From the NCBI RefSeq assembly GCF_030580865.1, contig NZ_JAUQSY010000001.1, positions 528,319-592,318 on the forward strand: a stretch of 64,000 nt of DNA, written 5' to 3'. Positions 27,945 through 35,538 of the stretch are shown here, piece by piece. Under the pieces are notes generated by a model that was given only the letters and a program-made list of their open reading frames with translations, did not search any database and was not told where the DNA came from. The number at the start of each line of letters is the position of its first letter. Within the stretch, counting starts at the first letter, position 1. Source of the DNA: Hymenobacter aranciens. GTDB lineage: Bacteria; Bacteroidota; Bacteroidia; Cytophagales; Hymenobacteraceae. The position numbers and the translations under genes are program-made.

Positions 27945-29039
27945 ATGCGTGTTTCTAAGTTCTGGGCAGCCCCGCTGCTCTCCCTGCTAGCCCTGACCAG
28001 CTGCGACCCCGACGACGACCAGCCGGTAAACCCCCAGCCCGAAACCACCAGCGTATTCGTCATCAACGAGGGCAATATCACCCGCTCCAACGGCTCGATA
28101 AGCCTGTATAACAAGACGACCGGCGCGCTAACGCCCGACCTGTTTGCCAGCGTGAACAACCGGCCGCTGGGCGACGTGGTGCAGAGCATGACCGTGAGCA
28201 ACGGCCGCGGCTACATCGTGGTCAACAACTCGAACAAGATTGAAGTCGTGAGCCTGCCCGGCTTCCAGTCGGTGGGCGTGGTGCGGGGGGCGCTCCGCAG
28301 CCCGCGCTATTTTCTGCCCGTGAGCGCCACCCGGGGCTACGTCACGCAGTGGGGGAATTTCCGGGGTTTGCGGGCCGATGTTAAGGTAATCGACCTCAAT
28401 ACTTTTGCCGTAGTCGACAGCATTCCCACCGGCCCGCTGCCGGAGCGTCTGGTGCTGGCCGGCGGCAAAGTATACGTGGCCAACTCGGGCAGCAATACCC
28501 TCACCGTCATCGACCCCGCTACCAACCGCGTGAGCAGTACCCTGACCGTGGGCGATGCGCCCAACAGCCTGGCCACCGACAAAAACGGCCTGCTGTGGGT
28601 GCTGTGCGGCGGCACTGTGGCCTACACCCCTACCTACGACGTGGACTACGCCGCCACCACAGCCGGCAAGCTGGTAAGCGTGAATGCGGCGGCTGCCACC
28701 GTGGCTGGCACCCGCACCTTCGCCACCAACCGCCGCCAGCCCACCGACCTGCAAATCAACGGCGCCGGCGACCAGCTGTACTTCCGGGCAGCTGATGCGC
28801 TGACGTACACCGGCCCGGTGTTCCGCCTGGGCATCGCCGAAACCGCGCTGCCTGTGCTCACGGCGCCTTTCATTCGCCGGTCGTTCTACGGCCTCGGCGT
28901 GGATAAGCGCACCGGCCACATTTATGGCGGCACCGGCACATTCCTGGGCACCGACAAGATGATTCGCTACGAGAGCACCGGCACGGCCATCGACTCGGCC
29001 GCCGTAGGCGCGGGTCCGAATGGCTTTGTGTTCTACTAA
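27945..29039 (+). CDS. BtuG-like surface beta-propeller lipoprotein (YncE/DUF5074 type), 364 aa
   Basis: The signal peptide and lipobox LLALTSC place the lipid anchor at Cys20. The next residues are DPDDDQP, an acidic stretch of the kind that sends lipoproteins to the cell surface in Bacteroidota. The body is a YncE-like propeller: SVFVINEGNITRSNGSISLY, KVYVANSGSNTLTVIDPATN, and NSLATDKNGLLWVLCGG repeats. BtuG of Bacteroides is a seven-bladed propeller that caps BtuB and binds B12 very tightly. The place in a riboswitch-controlled btuB operon supports that role here, though direct B12 binding is inferred. Confidence 0.85.
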   Translation: MRVSKFWAAPLLSLLALTSCDPDDDQPVNPQPETTSVFVINEGNITRSNGSISLYNKTTGALTPDLFASVNNRPLGDVVQSMTVSNGRGYIVVNNSNKIEVVSLPGFQSVGVVRGALRSPRYFLPVSATRGYVTQWGNFRGLRADVKVIDLNTFAVVDSIPTGPLPERLVLAGGKVYVANSGSNTLTVIDPATNRVSSTLTVGDAPNSLATDKNGLLWVLCGGTVAYTPTYDVDYAATTAGKLVSVNAAAATVAGTRTFATNRRQPTDLQINGAGDQLYFRAADALTYTGPVFRLGIAETALPVLTAPFIRRSFYGLGVDKRTGHIYGGTGTFLGTDKMIRYESTGTAIDSAAVGAGPNGFVFY

Positions 29040-29065
29040 TAATCAAGCGTTTTTCTGCTAAAAAC

Positions 29066-29100
29066 AATAAGCCCCGGCCGTCTGACGGCCGGGGCTTATT
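29066..29100. terminator. Bidirectional intrinsic terminator
   Basis: AATAAGCCCCGGCCGTC pairs perfectly with its complement around a 1-base centre, flanked by A-rich sequence on the left and ATTTTGT on the right. It lies between convergent genes, the B12 operon (+) and the T9SS protein (-). Confidence 0.85.
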
Positions 29101-29122
29101 TTGTGGCTTAAGAATACGCCTG

Positions 29123-30580
29123 CTACTGCACTACGATGCGCCGCGTCAGTTGTTGGCCGTCGGCATAGCGGGCGCGAAGCAGATACAGGCCGGCGGGCAG
29201 GCCGGTCAGGTCGAGCGTAGGTTCGGCGCTATGGGCGATGGCGCGTGCCGGGCGCCCCAGGGCGTCGAGAAGCTCGATGCGGCGTAGCGCGGCGGGCTGC
29301 GGCAGACGCAGATACAGACGGTCGTGGGCGGGCAGTGGCCAGGCTTCGAGCAGCCGCGCGGCAGCAGCTGGCTGAATGGTGAGGCTACGGGCCATTACCA
29401 GACGGGTGAGGCCATAGCTGGGCTGCCCACCCGCCCGCGAAAACCGCCCTACCACCAGGGTTCCGGTGGAGTCGGTAAGTAGATGCTGAACGCGGGCGTT
29501 GTTGATATAACTCATGTAGCCGGGGCGCATACCTATCGGCGGGAAGTAAATGCTGTCGGGAGTGTCAATCAGGCGGCCCGCAATGCGGTTATCGTTAGTG
29601 CCAGTAGCCGCGTAGCTCTGCAGTGGCGCATGGGGCTGCATCCAGACGGATAACTCCCCGGCCGCCAAGAAGCTGCCATCGGCCAGCGGCGCAATGCTGG
29701 TAAGGGCCGAGGAGCGAAACGGATTGGCGATTGACGACCCCAGCGAGGCATAAAGCGTCGAATCGACAGCACCGGTGGCCGACAAGCGTAGCACGTCGCT
29801 GTACCGGCCGTTGGCCCTGACGGTGCCCGCCAGCAGGTAGCCCCCGTTGGGCAGGCGCCGCAGGTCGTTGGCGTGCGAGGCTATGAATTGCGGGCTCGTA
29901 AAAGTCGGGTCGGGTTGGCCGGTGGGCAGCAGCCGACCCACTTGCACTTCGCCATTGCTGAAATATGTCTGGTTAATAGCGAGGTAAGTAATGCGGCCGT
30001 CAGGCTCCAGCAGCAGGCGCTGCACCAGCGCCGCCGGCCCCAGCGGCGACGGCTGAAAGGCAGGGTCGCGGCGGCCATCGGGCAGCAGGCGCACCAGGGC
30101 CTGCGGGCCGCCCAGCACGATGCGCCCATCGGCCTGAATGGCCAGCGCCCGGCAATCGTGCCGGCCCAGCCCGCCGCTGGTATCGGGCACAAACGAGGCA
30201 TCCGGCTGACCCGTAGGCAGCAAGCGCTGTAGGGGCGGCGCCGCCCCAGGCCAGGCCACCAGCACCCGGCCATCGGCCTGCACGGCCAGGGCGCTGGGCA
30301 AGCCCACGCTGCCGGTCGGTGCCCCGCCGCCTGCAAACGACGAATCGACCCGGCCATTGGGCCACAGCCGGGCAACGTACCGGGTGGCAAAACCATCGAC
30401 GGTCAGAAAATTGCCCGCCACCAGGTAGCGGCCATCGGCCTGCCGGGCCAGCAGCGTCACGCCCGGATTCAGCGTATCGCGCTGGAAGTGGGCGTTATGA
30501 AATGTGGGGTCGCGCTGCTGCGCCACGGCGGCAATGCCGGACCCCGCCAGCAGGCCCAGCAGGAGTAGGAGTTTGGACAT
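29123..30580 (-). CDS. Secreted delta-60-repeat protein with T9SS sorting domain, 485 aa
   Basis: The signal peptide MSKLLLLLGLLAGSGIAAVA is followed by delta-60-type repeats (about 50 residues each: GVTLLARQADGRYLVAGNFL, ALAVQADGRVLVAWPG, LAIQADGRIVLGG), most of a seven-bladed propeller. A T9SS type A domain closes the protein (LEAWPLPAHDRLYLRLPQPA, then GLPAGLYLLRARYADGQ). The cargo is expected at the cell surface. Ligand unknown. The 1925-aa protein at 43788 uses the same repeat family. Confidence 0.85.
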   Translation of the reverse strand: MSKLLLLLGLLAGSGIAAVAQQRDPTFHNAHFQRDTLNPGVTLLARQADGRYLVAGNFLTVDGFATRYVARLWPNGRVDSSFAGGGAPTGSVGLPSALAVQADGRVLVAWPGAAPPLQRLLPTGQPDASFVPDTSGGLGRHDCRALAIQADGRIVLGGPQALVRLLPDGRRDPAFQPSPLGPAALVQRLLLEPDGRITYLAINQTYFSNGEVQVGRLLPTGQPDPTFTSPQFIASHANDLRRLPNGGYLLAGTVRANGRYSDVLRLSATGAVDSTLYASLGSSIANPFRSSALTSIAPLADGSFLAAGELSVWMQPHAPLQSYAATGTNDNRIAGRLIDTPDSIYFPPIGMRPGYMSYINNARVQHLLTDSTGTLVVGRFSRAGGQPSYGLTRLVMARSLTIQPAAAARLLEAWPLPAHDRLYLRLPQPAALRRIELLDALGRPARAIAHSAEPTLDLTGLPAGLYLLRARYADGQQLTRRIVVQ

Positions 30581-30672
30581 AGCCGGTTTTTTAGGCAGAT
30601 AGAAAGAAAATCAGCCGACAAAAAACATGCCGTAACGCTGGCAAGCAGCTTGGTAGCTTGGTCGGAATGCCA

Positions 30673-30716
30673 ACGGCCGGTTGAGGCATGGGAGCCATGC
30701 CTCAACCGGCCGTTGA
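30673..30716. repeat. 44-bp palindrome
   Basis: CAACGGCCGGTTGAGGCATG pairs perfectly with CATGCCTCAACCGGCCGTTG around the 4-base centre GGAG. It lies between two same-strand genes, downstream of the small lipoprotein gene and upstream of the delta-60 protein gene, and may act as terminator. Confidence 0.8.
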
Positions 30717-30742
30717 GCGAAAGCGAGATAAGCCGTCGGGCT

Positions 30743-31018
30743 TTAGTCAGCGATGCCGTCCTTGTTGCGGTCCACGGCTTTGCCGGCTTCCTTGAGCAGG
30801 TCTTTGCCGGTGGGGCGGTGGGTGGTATCGGCCTGCAGGCCGGCCGTGACGGAGTCGCCGCCGGCGGTGCCGCCTACTTCGTGGGTGAGGGGCCGCTCCT
30901 TATCGTGGCCGGTTTCGACGTTGGTATCGCCGGGCTTGGTGCCCGAGCTGCAGGCGCTGAGCGCCGCGGCGCAGATGCAGGCCGCAGCCAGCGGACGGAG
31001 GAAGGATTTCAGAAGCAT
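30743..31018 (-). CDS. Small lipoprotein, 91 aa
   Basis: The start at 31018 gives a lipoprotein signal with lipobox ALSAC (Cys23). After it come a Ser/Thr/Asp-rich region and a basic helix, GKDLLKEAGKAVDRNKDGIAD, whose end resembles half of an EF-hand calcium loop (DRNKDGIAD). Function unknown. The following gene is divergent. Short lipoproteins of this build are common in the group. Confidence 0.6.
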   Translation of the reverse strand: MLLKSFLRPLAAACICAAALSACSSGTKPGDTNVETGHDKERPLTHEVGGTAGGDSVTAGLQADTTHRPTGKDLLKEAGKAVDRNKDGIAD

Positions 31019-31302
31019 GAAAGAAAGTATGGGGGGTGAAGGGTAAGCAACGGCGCAAGGTAGAAAAATAACGGCGTCCTGTGCAAACGTATCCGCCGCG
31101 GGCGGGTTGGGAGAGGGGCAGGACCAGCGGCTGGCAGTGGCAGCTACCAAGGTAGCTGCGGCCAGCTGGCCCGGGGGCGGCCAATAGCTAATAATGAGCC
31201 AGCTACTAGGTGGTTGCGGCATCTAAATGCCAAAGTTCTGTACGCCCTGCCGCTGGTTATTCCGAAATTTCCGTTATTTTCACTTCCCCGATTTCATTTC
31301 CC

Positions 31303-31659
31303 ATGCCTCAACCCCTGCTTCGCCGCCTCGAAAAACGCCTCGCCGCCTGGCGCTGGCAGCGGGCGGCCGTGCTGGCGGGCGTGAGTTTGGGGCTGGCGCT
31401 GCTGCTGGTGGTGTACTTGTTTGGCGGCGACCGGTTTTTTGGTCGACTTTTTTCAGCCTTCTTCGTATTCTTCTGGCTGCTGGCACTGGCCTACTACGCC
31501 ATCATCCCGTTTGTGACCTGGGCCAGCAGCGCCTGGTTTGGCCGCGGCTGGCAGACGGCGGCTGCGCCAACGTCGGCCAGTCCGCGCCGGACGACCCCGG
31601 CTCCGGCCCGACACTCAAATTCACCGGCTGCCTCCCGGCGGCCCGAACCTAAACGATAA
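31303..31659 (+). CDS. Small membrane protein with two hydrophobic segments, 118 aa
   Basis: The start at 31303 is chosen by the amphipathic N-terminal helix PQPLLRRLEKRLAAWRW. Two membrane segments follow: AAVLAGVSLGLALLLVVYLF (about 20-40) and FFVFFWLLALAYYAIIPF (about 53-70). A Pro/Ser/Arg-rich tail ends the protein. No family recognised. It ends 5 bp before the regulator gene, so the two are probably translated from one mRNA. Confidence 0.6.
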   Translation: MPQPLLRRLEKRLAAWRWQRAAVLAGVSLGLALLLVVYLFGGDRFFGRLFSAFFVFFWLLALAYYAIIPFVTWASSAWFGRGWQTAAAPTSASPRRTTPAPARHSNSPAASRRPEPKR

Positions 31660-31664
31660 CGACC

Positions 31665-32237
31665 TTGAAGACGAATCTGCTGCATATCAAAAACATGGTG
31701 TGCCCCCGCTGCGTGGAGGCCGTACAAAACCTGTTGGAGCGCGCCGGCTACCGCGCCAAGGCCGTGACCCTGGGCGTGGCCGAGCTCGAAGACGCCACCC
31801 CCGCCGACCCCGAGCAGGTGGCCCCGCTGCTGCACGCCGCCGGCTTCGAGCTGCTGCTGGGCCGCGCCGAGCAGCTGACGGAGCAAATCAAGACCGTGCT
31901 GGCCGAATACCTGGAGCACCTGCGCACGGCGCGCGCCCCGCTCACGGCCTCGGCCTTCCTCACCGACCGGTTTGCCGCCACCTATTCGCACCTGAGCAAG
32001 GTGTTTTCGCGCACCGCGCACCTCACCATCGAGAAATACCTCATCCGTCTCAAGATTGAGCGCGTGAAGGAGATGCTGAGCTACGGTGAGCTGACCCTTA
32101 ACCAGATTGCCGACCAGATGCGCTATAGCTCGGGCCAGCACCTGAGCAACCAGTTCCGGCAGGTGACGGGCTATTCGGTGAGCGAGTTCCGCCAGCTGAT
32201 GCTGCCCAAGCGCCTGAGCCTCGACGCGCTGGCGTAA
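31665..32237 (+). CDS. AraC-type regulator with N-terminal HMA-like domain, 190 aa
   Basis: Starts at TTG 31665. The first 65 residues form a heavy-metal-associated-like fold: strand LLHIKN, then MVCPRC (Met11, Cys13, Cys16, the MxCxxC metal motif), a helix, and AVTLGVAELEDA. Residues about 105-185 are the AraC DNA-binding domain (LTLNQIADQMRYSSGQHLSN with two helix-turn-helix units). A metal-responsive regulator is inferred. If translation began at ATG 31698 the first strand would be lost, so TTG is preferred. A terminator follows, and the SulP gene is next. Confidence 0.85.
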   Translation: MKTNLLHIKNMVCPRCVEAVQNLLERAGYRAKAVTLGVAELEDATPADPEQVAPLLHAAGFELLLGRAEQLTEQIKTVLAEYLEHLRTARAPLTASAFLTDRFAATYSHLSKVFSRTAHLTIEKYLIRLKIERVKEMLSYGELTLNQIADQMRYSSGQHLSNQFRQVTGYSVSEFRQLMLPKRLSLDALA

Positions 32238-32263
32238 GCGCCGCGTTTATCTGAATAAAGAAC

Positions 32264-32297
32264 AAGCGCCGGGCCCGCCAAGCCCGGCGCTTTTTTA
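32264..32297 (+). terminator. Intrinsic terminator after the regulator gene
   Basis: AAGCGCCGGGC / GCCCGGCGCTT, a perfect 11-bp stem, is followed by TTTTTTA. It overlaps an upstream candidate start for the SulP gene (32297), which supports the later ATG at 32339. Confidence 0.85.
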
Positions 32298-32338
32298 TGC
32301 CCCGACCCTACTTCTTTCTCTTCCTGTTACCCCTGCCT

Positions 32339-33868
32339 ATGGCTCTCGCCGCTTATTTATCCGAATACAAGGTCAACGTTAAAAACGAAATCCTGGCGGG
32401 GCTGACGACGGCGCTGGCGCTGGTGCCCGAGGTGGTGGCGTTTGCGCTGCTGGCGCACATCAGCCCACTGGTGGGCATTGGGTCGGCGTTTGTGATTTGC
32501 CTGGTGACGGCCGTACTGGGAGGGCGGCCGGGCATGATATCGGGGGCGGCGGGCTCGGTGGCGGTGGTGATTGTGAGCCTGGTGGTGCAGCAGGGCGTGG
32601 AGTATCTGTTTGTGGCGGTGGTGCTGATGGGGCTTATTCAGATAGGTATCGGGGTGCTACGGTGGGGGAAGTTTATCCGGCTGGTGCCGCAGCCGGTAGT
32701 GTTTGGGTTTGTGAACGGGCTGGCCATTATCATCTTTATGGCGCAGCTGGAGCAGTTTAAGGTGCGGGAGGCTGGGGGAGGAGGGGAGCACTGGCTGACG
32801 GGGCCGGCCCTGTGGCTGATGCTGGGGCTGGTGGCGCTGACGATGCTCATTACTTACCTGGTGCCGCGGGTGACGAAGGCGGTGCCGGGCTCGCTGGTGG
32901 CCATTGCGGTGGTGTCGGCGCTGGTGATTGGGGGCGGGCTGGAGACCAAAGCGGTGGGCGACATTGCTTCGATTGCGGGCGGGCTGCCGGTGCCGCACCT
33001 GCCGCAGGTGCCGCTGAGCTGGCACACGCTGGCGGTGGTGGCGCCCTACGCGGCCATTATGGCGCTGGTGGGGCTGACGGAAAGCCTGCTGACGCTGACC
33101 GTGGTGGATGAGATAACCGACACCCGGGGGCAGGGCAACCGCGACTGCGTGGCCCAGGGCCTGGCCAACGTGGCCTCGGGGCTGACGGGCGGCATGGGCG
33201 GCTGCGCCATGATTGGCCAGACGATGGTGAACCTGGAGGCGCGGGGCCGGGGGCGGCTGTCGGGCGTGGTGGCGGCGGGGGCGCTGGCGGCCTTTGTGGT
33301 GGTGGGCTCGGGGCTGATTGAGCGGCTGCCGCTGGCGGCGCTGGTGGGCGTCATGTTCACGGTGGTCATTGCCACGTTTGAGTGGGCCAGCTTGCGCATC
33401 CTGCGCCGGATGCCGGCTACTGATGTGCTGGTGATGGCGCTGGTAACGCTGGTGACGGCCATCTCGCAGAACCTGGCGCTGGCGGTGCTGCTGGGCGTGG
33501 TGGTGTCGGCGCTGGCCTTTGCCTGGGAGAATGCCAAGCGCATCCGGGCGCGGCAGCATGTGGATGCGGCGGGGGTGAAGCACTACGCCATCTACGGGCC
33601 GCTGTTCTTTGGCTCGGTGCAGGCGTTTAGCGACAAGTTTGACGTGGCGCGGGACCCGGCGGAGGTCGTTATCGACTTCGGGGACAGCCGGGTGGCGGAT
33701 ATGTCGGCCATTGAGGCGCTACACAAGCTGACGGCGCGCTACCAGCGGGCGGGCAAGACGCTGCACCTGCGCCACCTCAGCCCCGACTGCCGGAAGCTGC
33801 TGGCCAACGCCGGAGCCATTATCGACGTGAATGTGCTGGAGGACCCGCTGTATGTGGTGGGGGAGTAG
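32339..33868 (+). CDS. SulP-family inorganic anion transporter, 509 aa
   Basis: The start at 32339 is preferred because the upstream ATG at 32297 abuts a terminator. Fourteen-segment SulP core, with LAGLTTALALVPEVVAFALL as the signature opening and GLTESLLTLTVVDEIT in the middle, then a C-terminal STAS domain (VIDFGDSRVADMSAIEALHK). SulP proteins carry sulfate, bicarbonate or other anions, usually coupled to H+ or Na+; which one is not decidable. The Pro in the first-segment motif is present. The gene follows an HMA-AraC regulator and precedes a Met/His-rich outer-membrane protein. Confidence 0.92.
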   Translation: MALAAYLSEYKVNVKNEILAGLTTALALVPEVVAFALLAHISPLVGIGSAFVICLVTAVLGGRPGMISGAAGSVAVVIVSLVVQQGVEYLFVAVVLMGLIQIGIGVLRWGKFIRLVPQPVVFGFVNGLAIIIFMAQLEQFKVREAGGGGEHWLTGPALWLMLGLVALTMLITYLVPRVTKAVPGSLVAIAVVSALVIGGGLETKAVGDIASIAGGLPVPHLPQVPLSWHTLAVVAPYAAIMALVGLTESLLTLTVVDEITDTRGQGNRDCVAQGLANVASGLTGGMGGCAMIGQTMVNLEARGRGRLSGVVAAGALAAFVVVGSGLIERLPLAALVGVMFTVVIATFEWASLRILRRMPATDVLVMALVTLVTAISQNLALAVLLGVVVSALAFAWENAKRIRARQHVDAAGVKHYAIYGPLFFGSVQAFSDKFDVARDPAEVVIDFGDSRVADMSAIEALHKLTARYQRAGKTLHLRHLSPDCRKLLANAGAIIDVNVLEDPLYVVGE

Positions 33869-33980
33869 GGCGGCCCGGTGCCGAATTGTGTAGGGCGGCG
33901 GCGGGAATGTTGCGGCCCGGCGGGCCAACCCGGCGGCGGCAAACTGCGTGTTTAGGGCAGTTCCCGTTATCCGCCTTGTA

Positions 33981-35456
33981 ATGTCCCGATTGTTAACTGC
34001 CCTGGCCGCGCTGCTGCCACTGGCCGCCGCTGCCCAACATCATCCGGCCGCCCCGCCAGCCACCCATCCTCCCGGCCACCAGATGCCGGCCGATACCACC
34101 CACGCCGGCCACCAGCACACGCCCGGCATGGACATGAGCGGCGCCATGCCGGCCGACAGCTCCCACGCCGGCATGCACCATATGGGCATGGGCAACATGA
34201 GCCACGCCTACTCGCGCCGGCTGCCCATGAGCCGCAACGGCTCGGGCACCGCCTGGAACCCCGACCAGACCCCGATGTACATGTGGATGCAGCACAAGGG
34301 GCCGTGGATGCTGATGCACCACGGCAGTGCCTTCCTGCGCTATACCAACCAGAACTTCACCAACGGCGACGCCCGGGGCCGGGCCAACCGGGTGGATGGC
34401 CCCAACTGGCTGATGACGATGGCCCAGCGCACCATCGGCCAGCGCGGGCTGCTGAACCTGACCCTGATGGTGAGCCTCGACCCGCTGACCGAAACGGCCG
34501 GCGGCTACCCCCTGTTGTTTCAGACCGGGGAGTCGTACAAAGGGCGGCCCCTCATCGACAAGCAGCATCCGCACGACCTGTTTTCGGGGCTGAGCGTGGG
34601 CTACACGCACGCCGTGAGCGACGACGTGGACGTGACGGCATACTTCGGCTACCCCGGCGAGCCGGCCATCGGGCCGGTGGCGTTCATGCACCGCATCTCG
34701 GCGATGCCTAACCCGGACGCGCCGCTGAGCCACCACTGGACGGATGCCACGCACATCACCTTCGGGGTGGCCACGCTGGGCGTGCGGTATCGGCAGTTCA
34801 GGCTGGAGGGCAGTAACTTCACCGGGCGCGAGCCTGATGAGCACCGCTACGGCTTCGACCGGGTGCGGGCCGACTCCTGGGCGGGGCGGCTGAGCTGGAA
34901 CCCCACCAGCACCCTGGCCCTGCAGGTGAGCCACGCCTTTATCAAGAGCCCCGAGGACCTGCACCCCGATGACAACGTGCGCCGCACGACGGCCAGCGTG
35001 CTGCACAGCCGCAGCTGGGGCGAGCGGCACTACCTATCCTCGGCGCTGGTGTGGGGCATGAACGAGGGGCACGGGCCCCGCCCGGCCCATGCCTTCCTAG
35101 CCGAAACCAACCTTACCCTGGGCCGGCCCACGTTCTACGGGCGCTACGAGCTGGTGCAGAAAGACAGCGAGGAGCTGGACTTCTACAGCATCGGCCCTAC
35201 CGACCAGCTGCTGGCGGGCGTCTACAATATCAACGCCCTGACGCTGGGGGCCAGCTACCGCCTGGCCAGCCTGGGCGGCGCCCGGGGCCCCGAGCTGCAC
35301 GTGGGCGGACAGCTGACGGGCTACCTCATCCCCGAGGAGCTGCAGGGCTTCCACTATAGCATGAGCTCCGTGGGGCCGGGCTACGGCAAGTTCCCGCTGT
35401 CGGCCTCGGTGTATGTGCGCGTGAATGCGCCGTGGATGAAGCCGATGTCGATGTAG
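33981..35456 (+). CDS. Met/His-rich outer-membrane protein, 491 aa
   Basis: The start at 33981 gives the signal peptide MSRLLTALAALLPLAAAAQ. The next 80 residues are extraordinarily rich in His and Met: HHPAAPPATHPPGHQMP, HQHTPGMDMSG, HMGMGNMSHAYSRR, all of the sort that bind Cu(I)/Cu(II). Residues about 100-491 look like a beta-barrel (SVGYTHAVSDDVDVTAYFGY, LGVRYRQFRLEGSNF, ending in VYVRVNAPW). Family not named; similar proteins occur beside copper systems in Bacteroidota. The stop codon lies in a palindrome shared with the convergent kinase gene. A copper-related role is inferred. Confidence 0.8.
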   Translation: MSRLLTALAALLPLAAAAQHHPAAPPATHPPGHQMPADTTHAGHQHTPGMDMSGAMPADSSHAGMHHMGMGNMSHAYSRRLPMSRNGSGTAWNPDQTPMYMWMQHKGPWMLMHHGSAFLRYTNQNFTNGDARGRANRVDGPNWLMTMAQRTIGQRGLLNLTLMVSLDPLTETAGGYPLLFQTGESYKGRPLIDKQHPHDLFSGLSVGYTHAVSDDVDVTAYFGYPGEPAIGPVAFMHRISAMPNPDAPLSHHWTDATHITFGVATLGVRYRQFRLEGSNFTGREPDEHRYGFDRVRADSWAGRLSWNPTSTLALQVSHAFIKSPEDLHPDDNVRRTTASVLHSRSWGERHYLSSALVWGMNEGHGPRPAHAFLAETNLTLGRPTFYGRYELVQKDSEELDFYSIGPTDQLLAGVYNINALTLGASYRLASLGGARGPELHVGGQLTGYLIPEELQGFHYSMSSVGPGYGKFPLSASVYVRVNAPWMKPMSM

Positions 35457-35538
35457 CGCGAACTTTGCAGTTCGCGTCCCCGCGCCGTCAGAACAAACGC
35501 AAACGGCGCGGGGACGCGAACTACAAAGTTCGCGCTAC
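35453..35538. repeat. 86-bp palindrome spanning two stop codons (family E)
   Basis: The arms start GTAGCGCGAACTTTG and continue to CGTCCCCGCGCCGT, pairing over about 35 bases with one or two mismatches around a 16-base loop. The left arm contains the stop codon of the outer-membrane protein gene. The right arm encodes the last codons and stop of the histidine kinase gene on the other strand. Confidence 0.9.
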
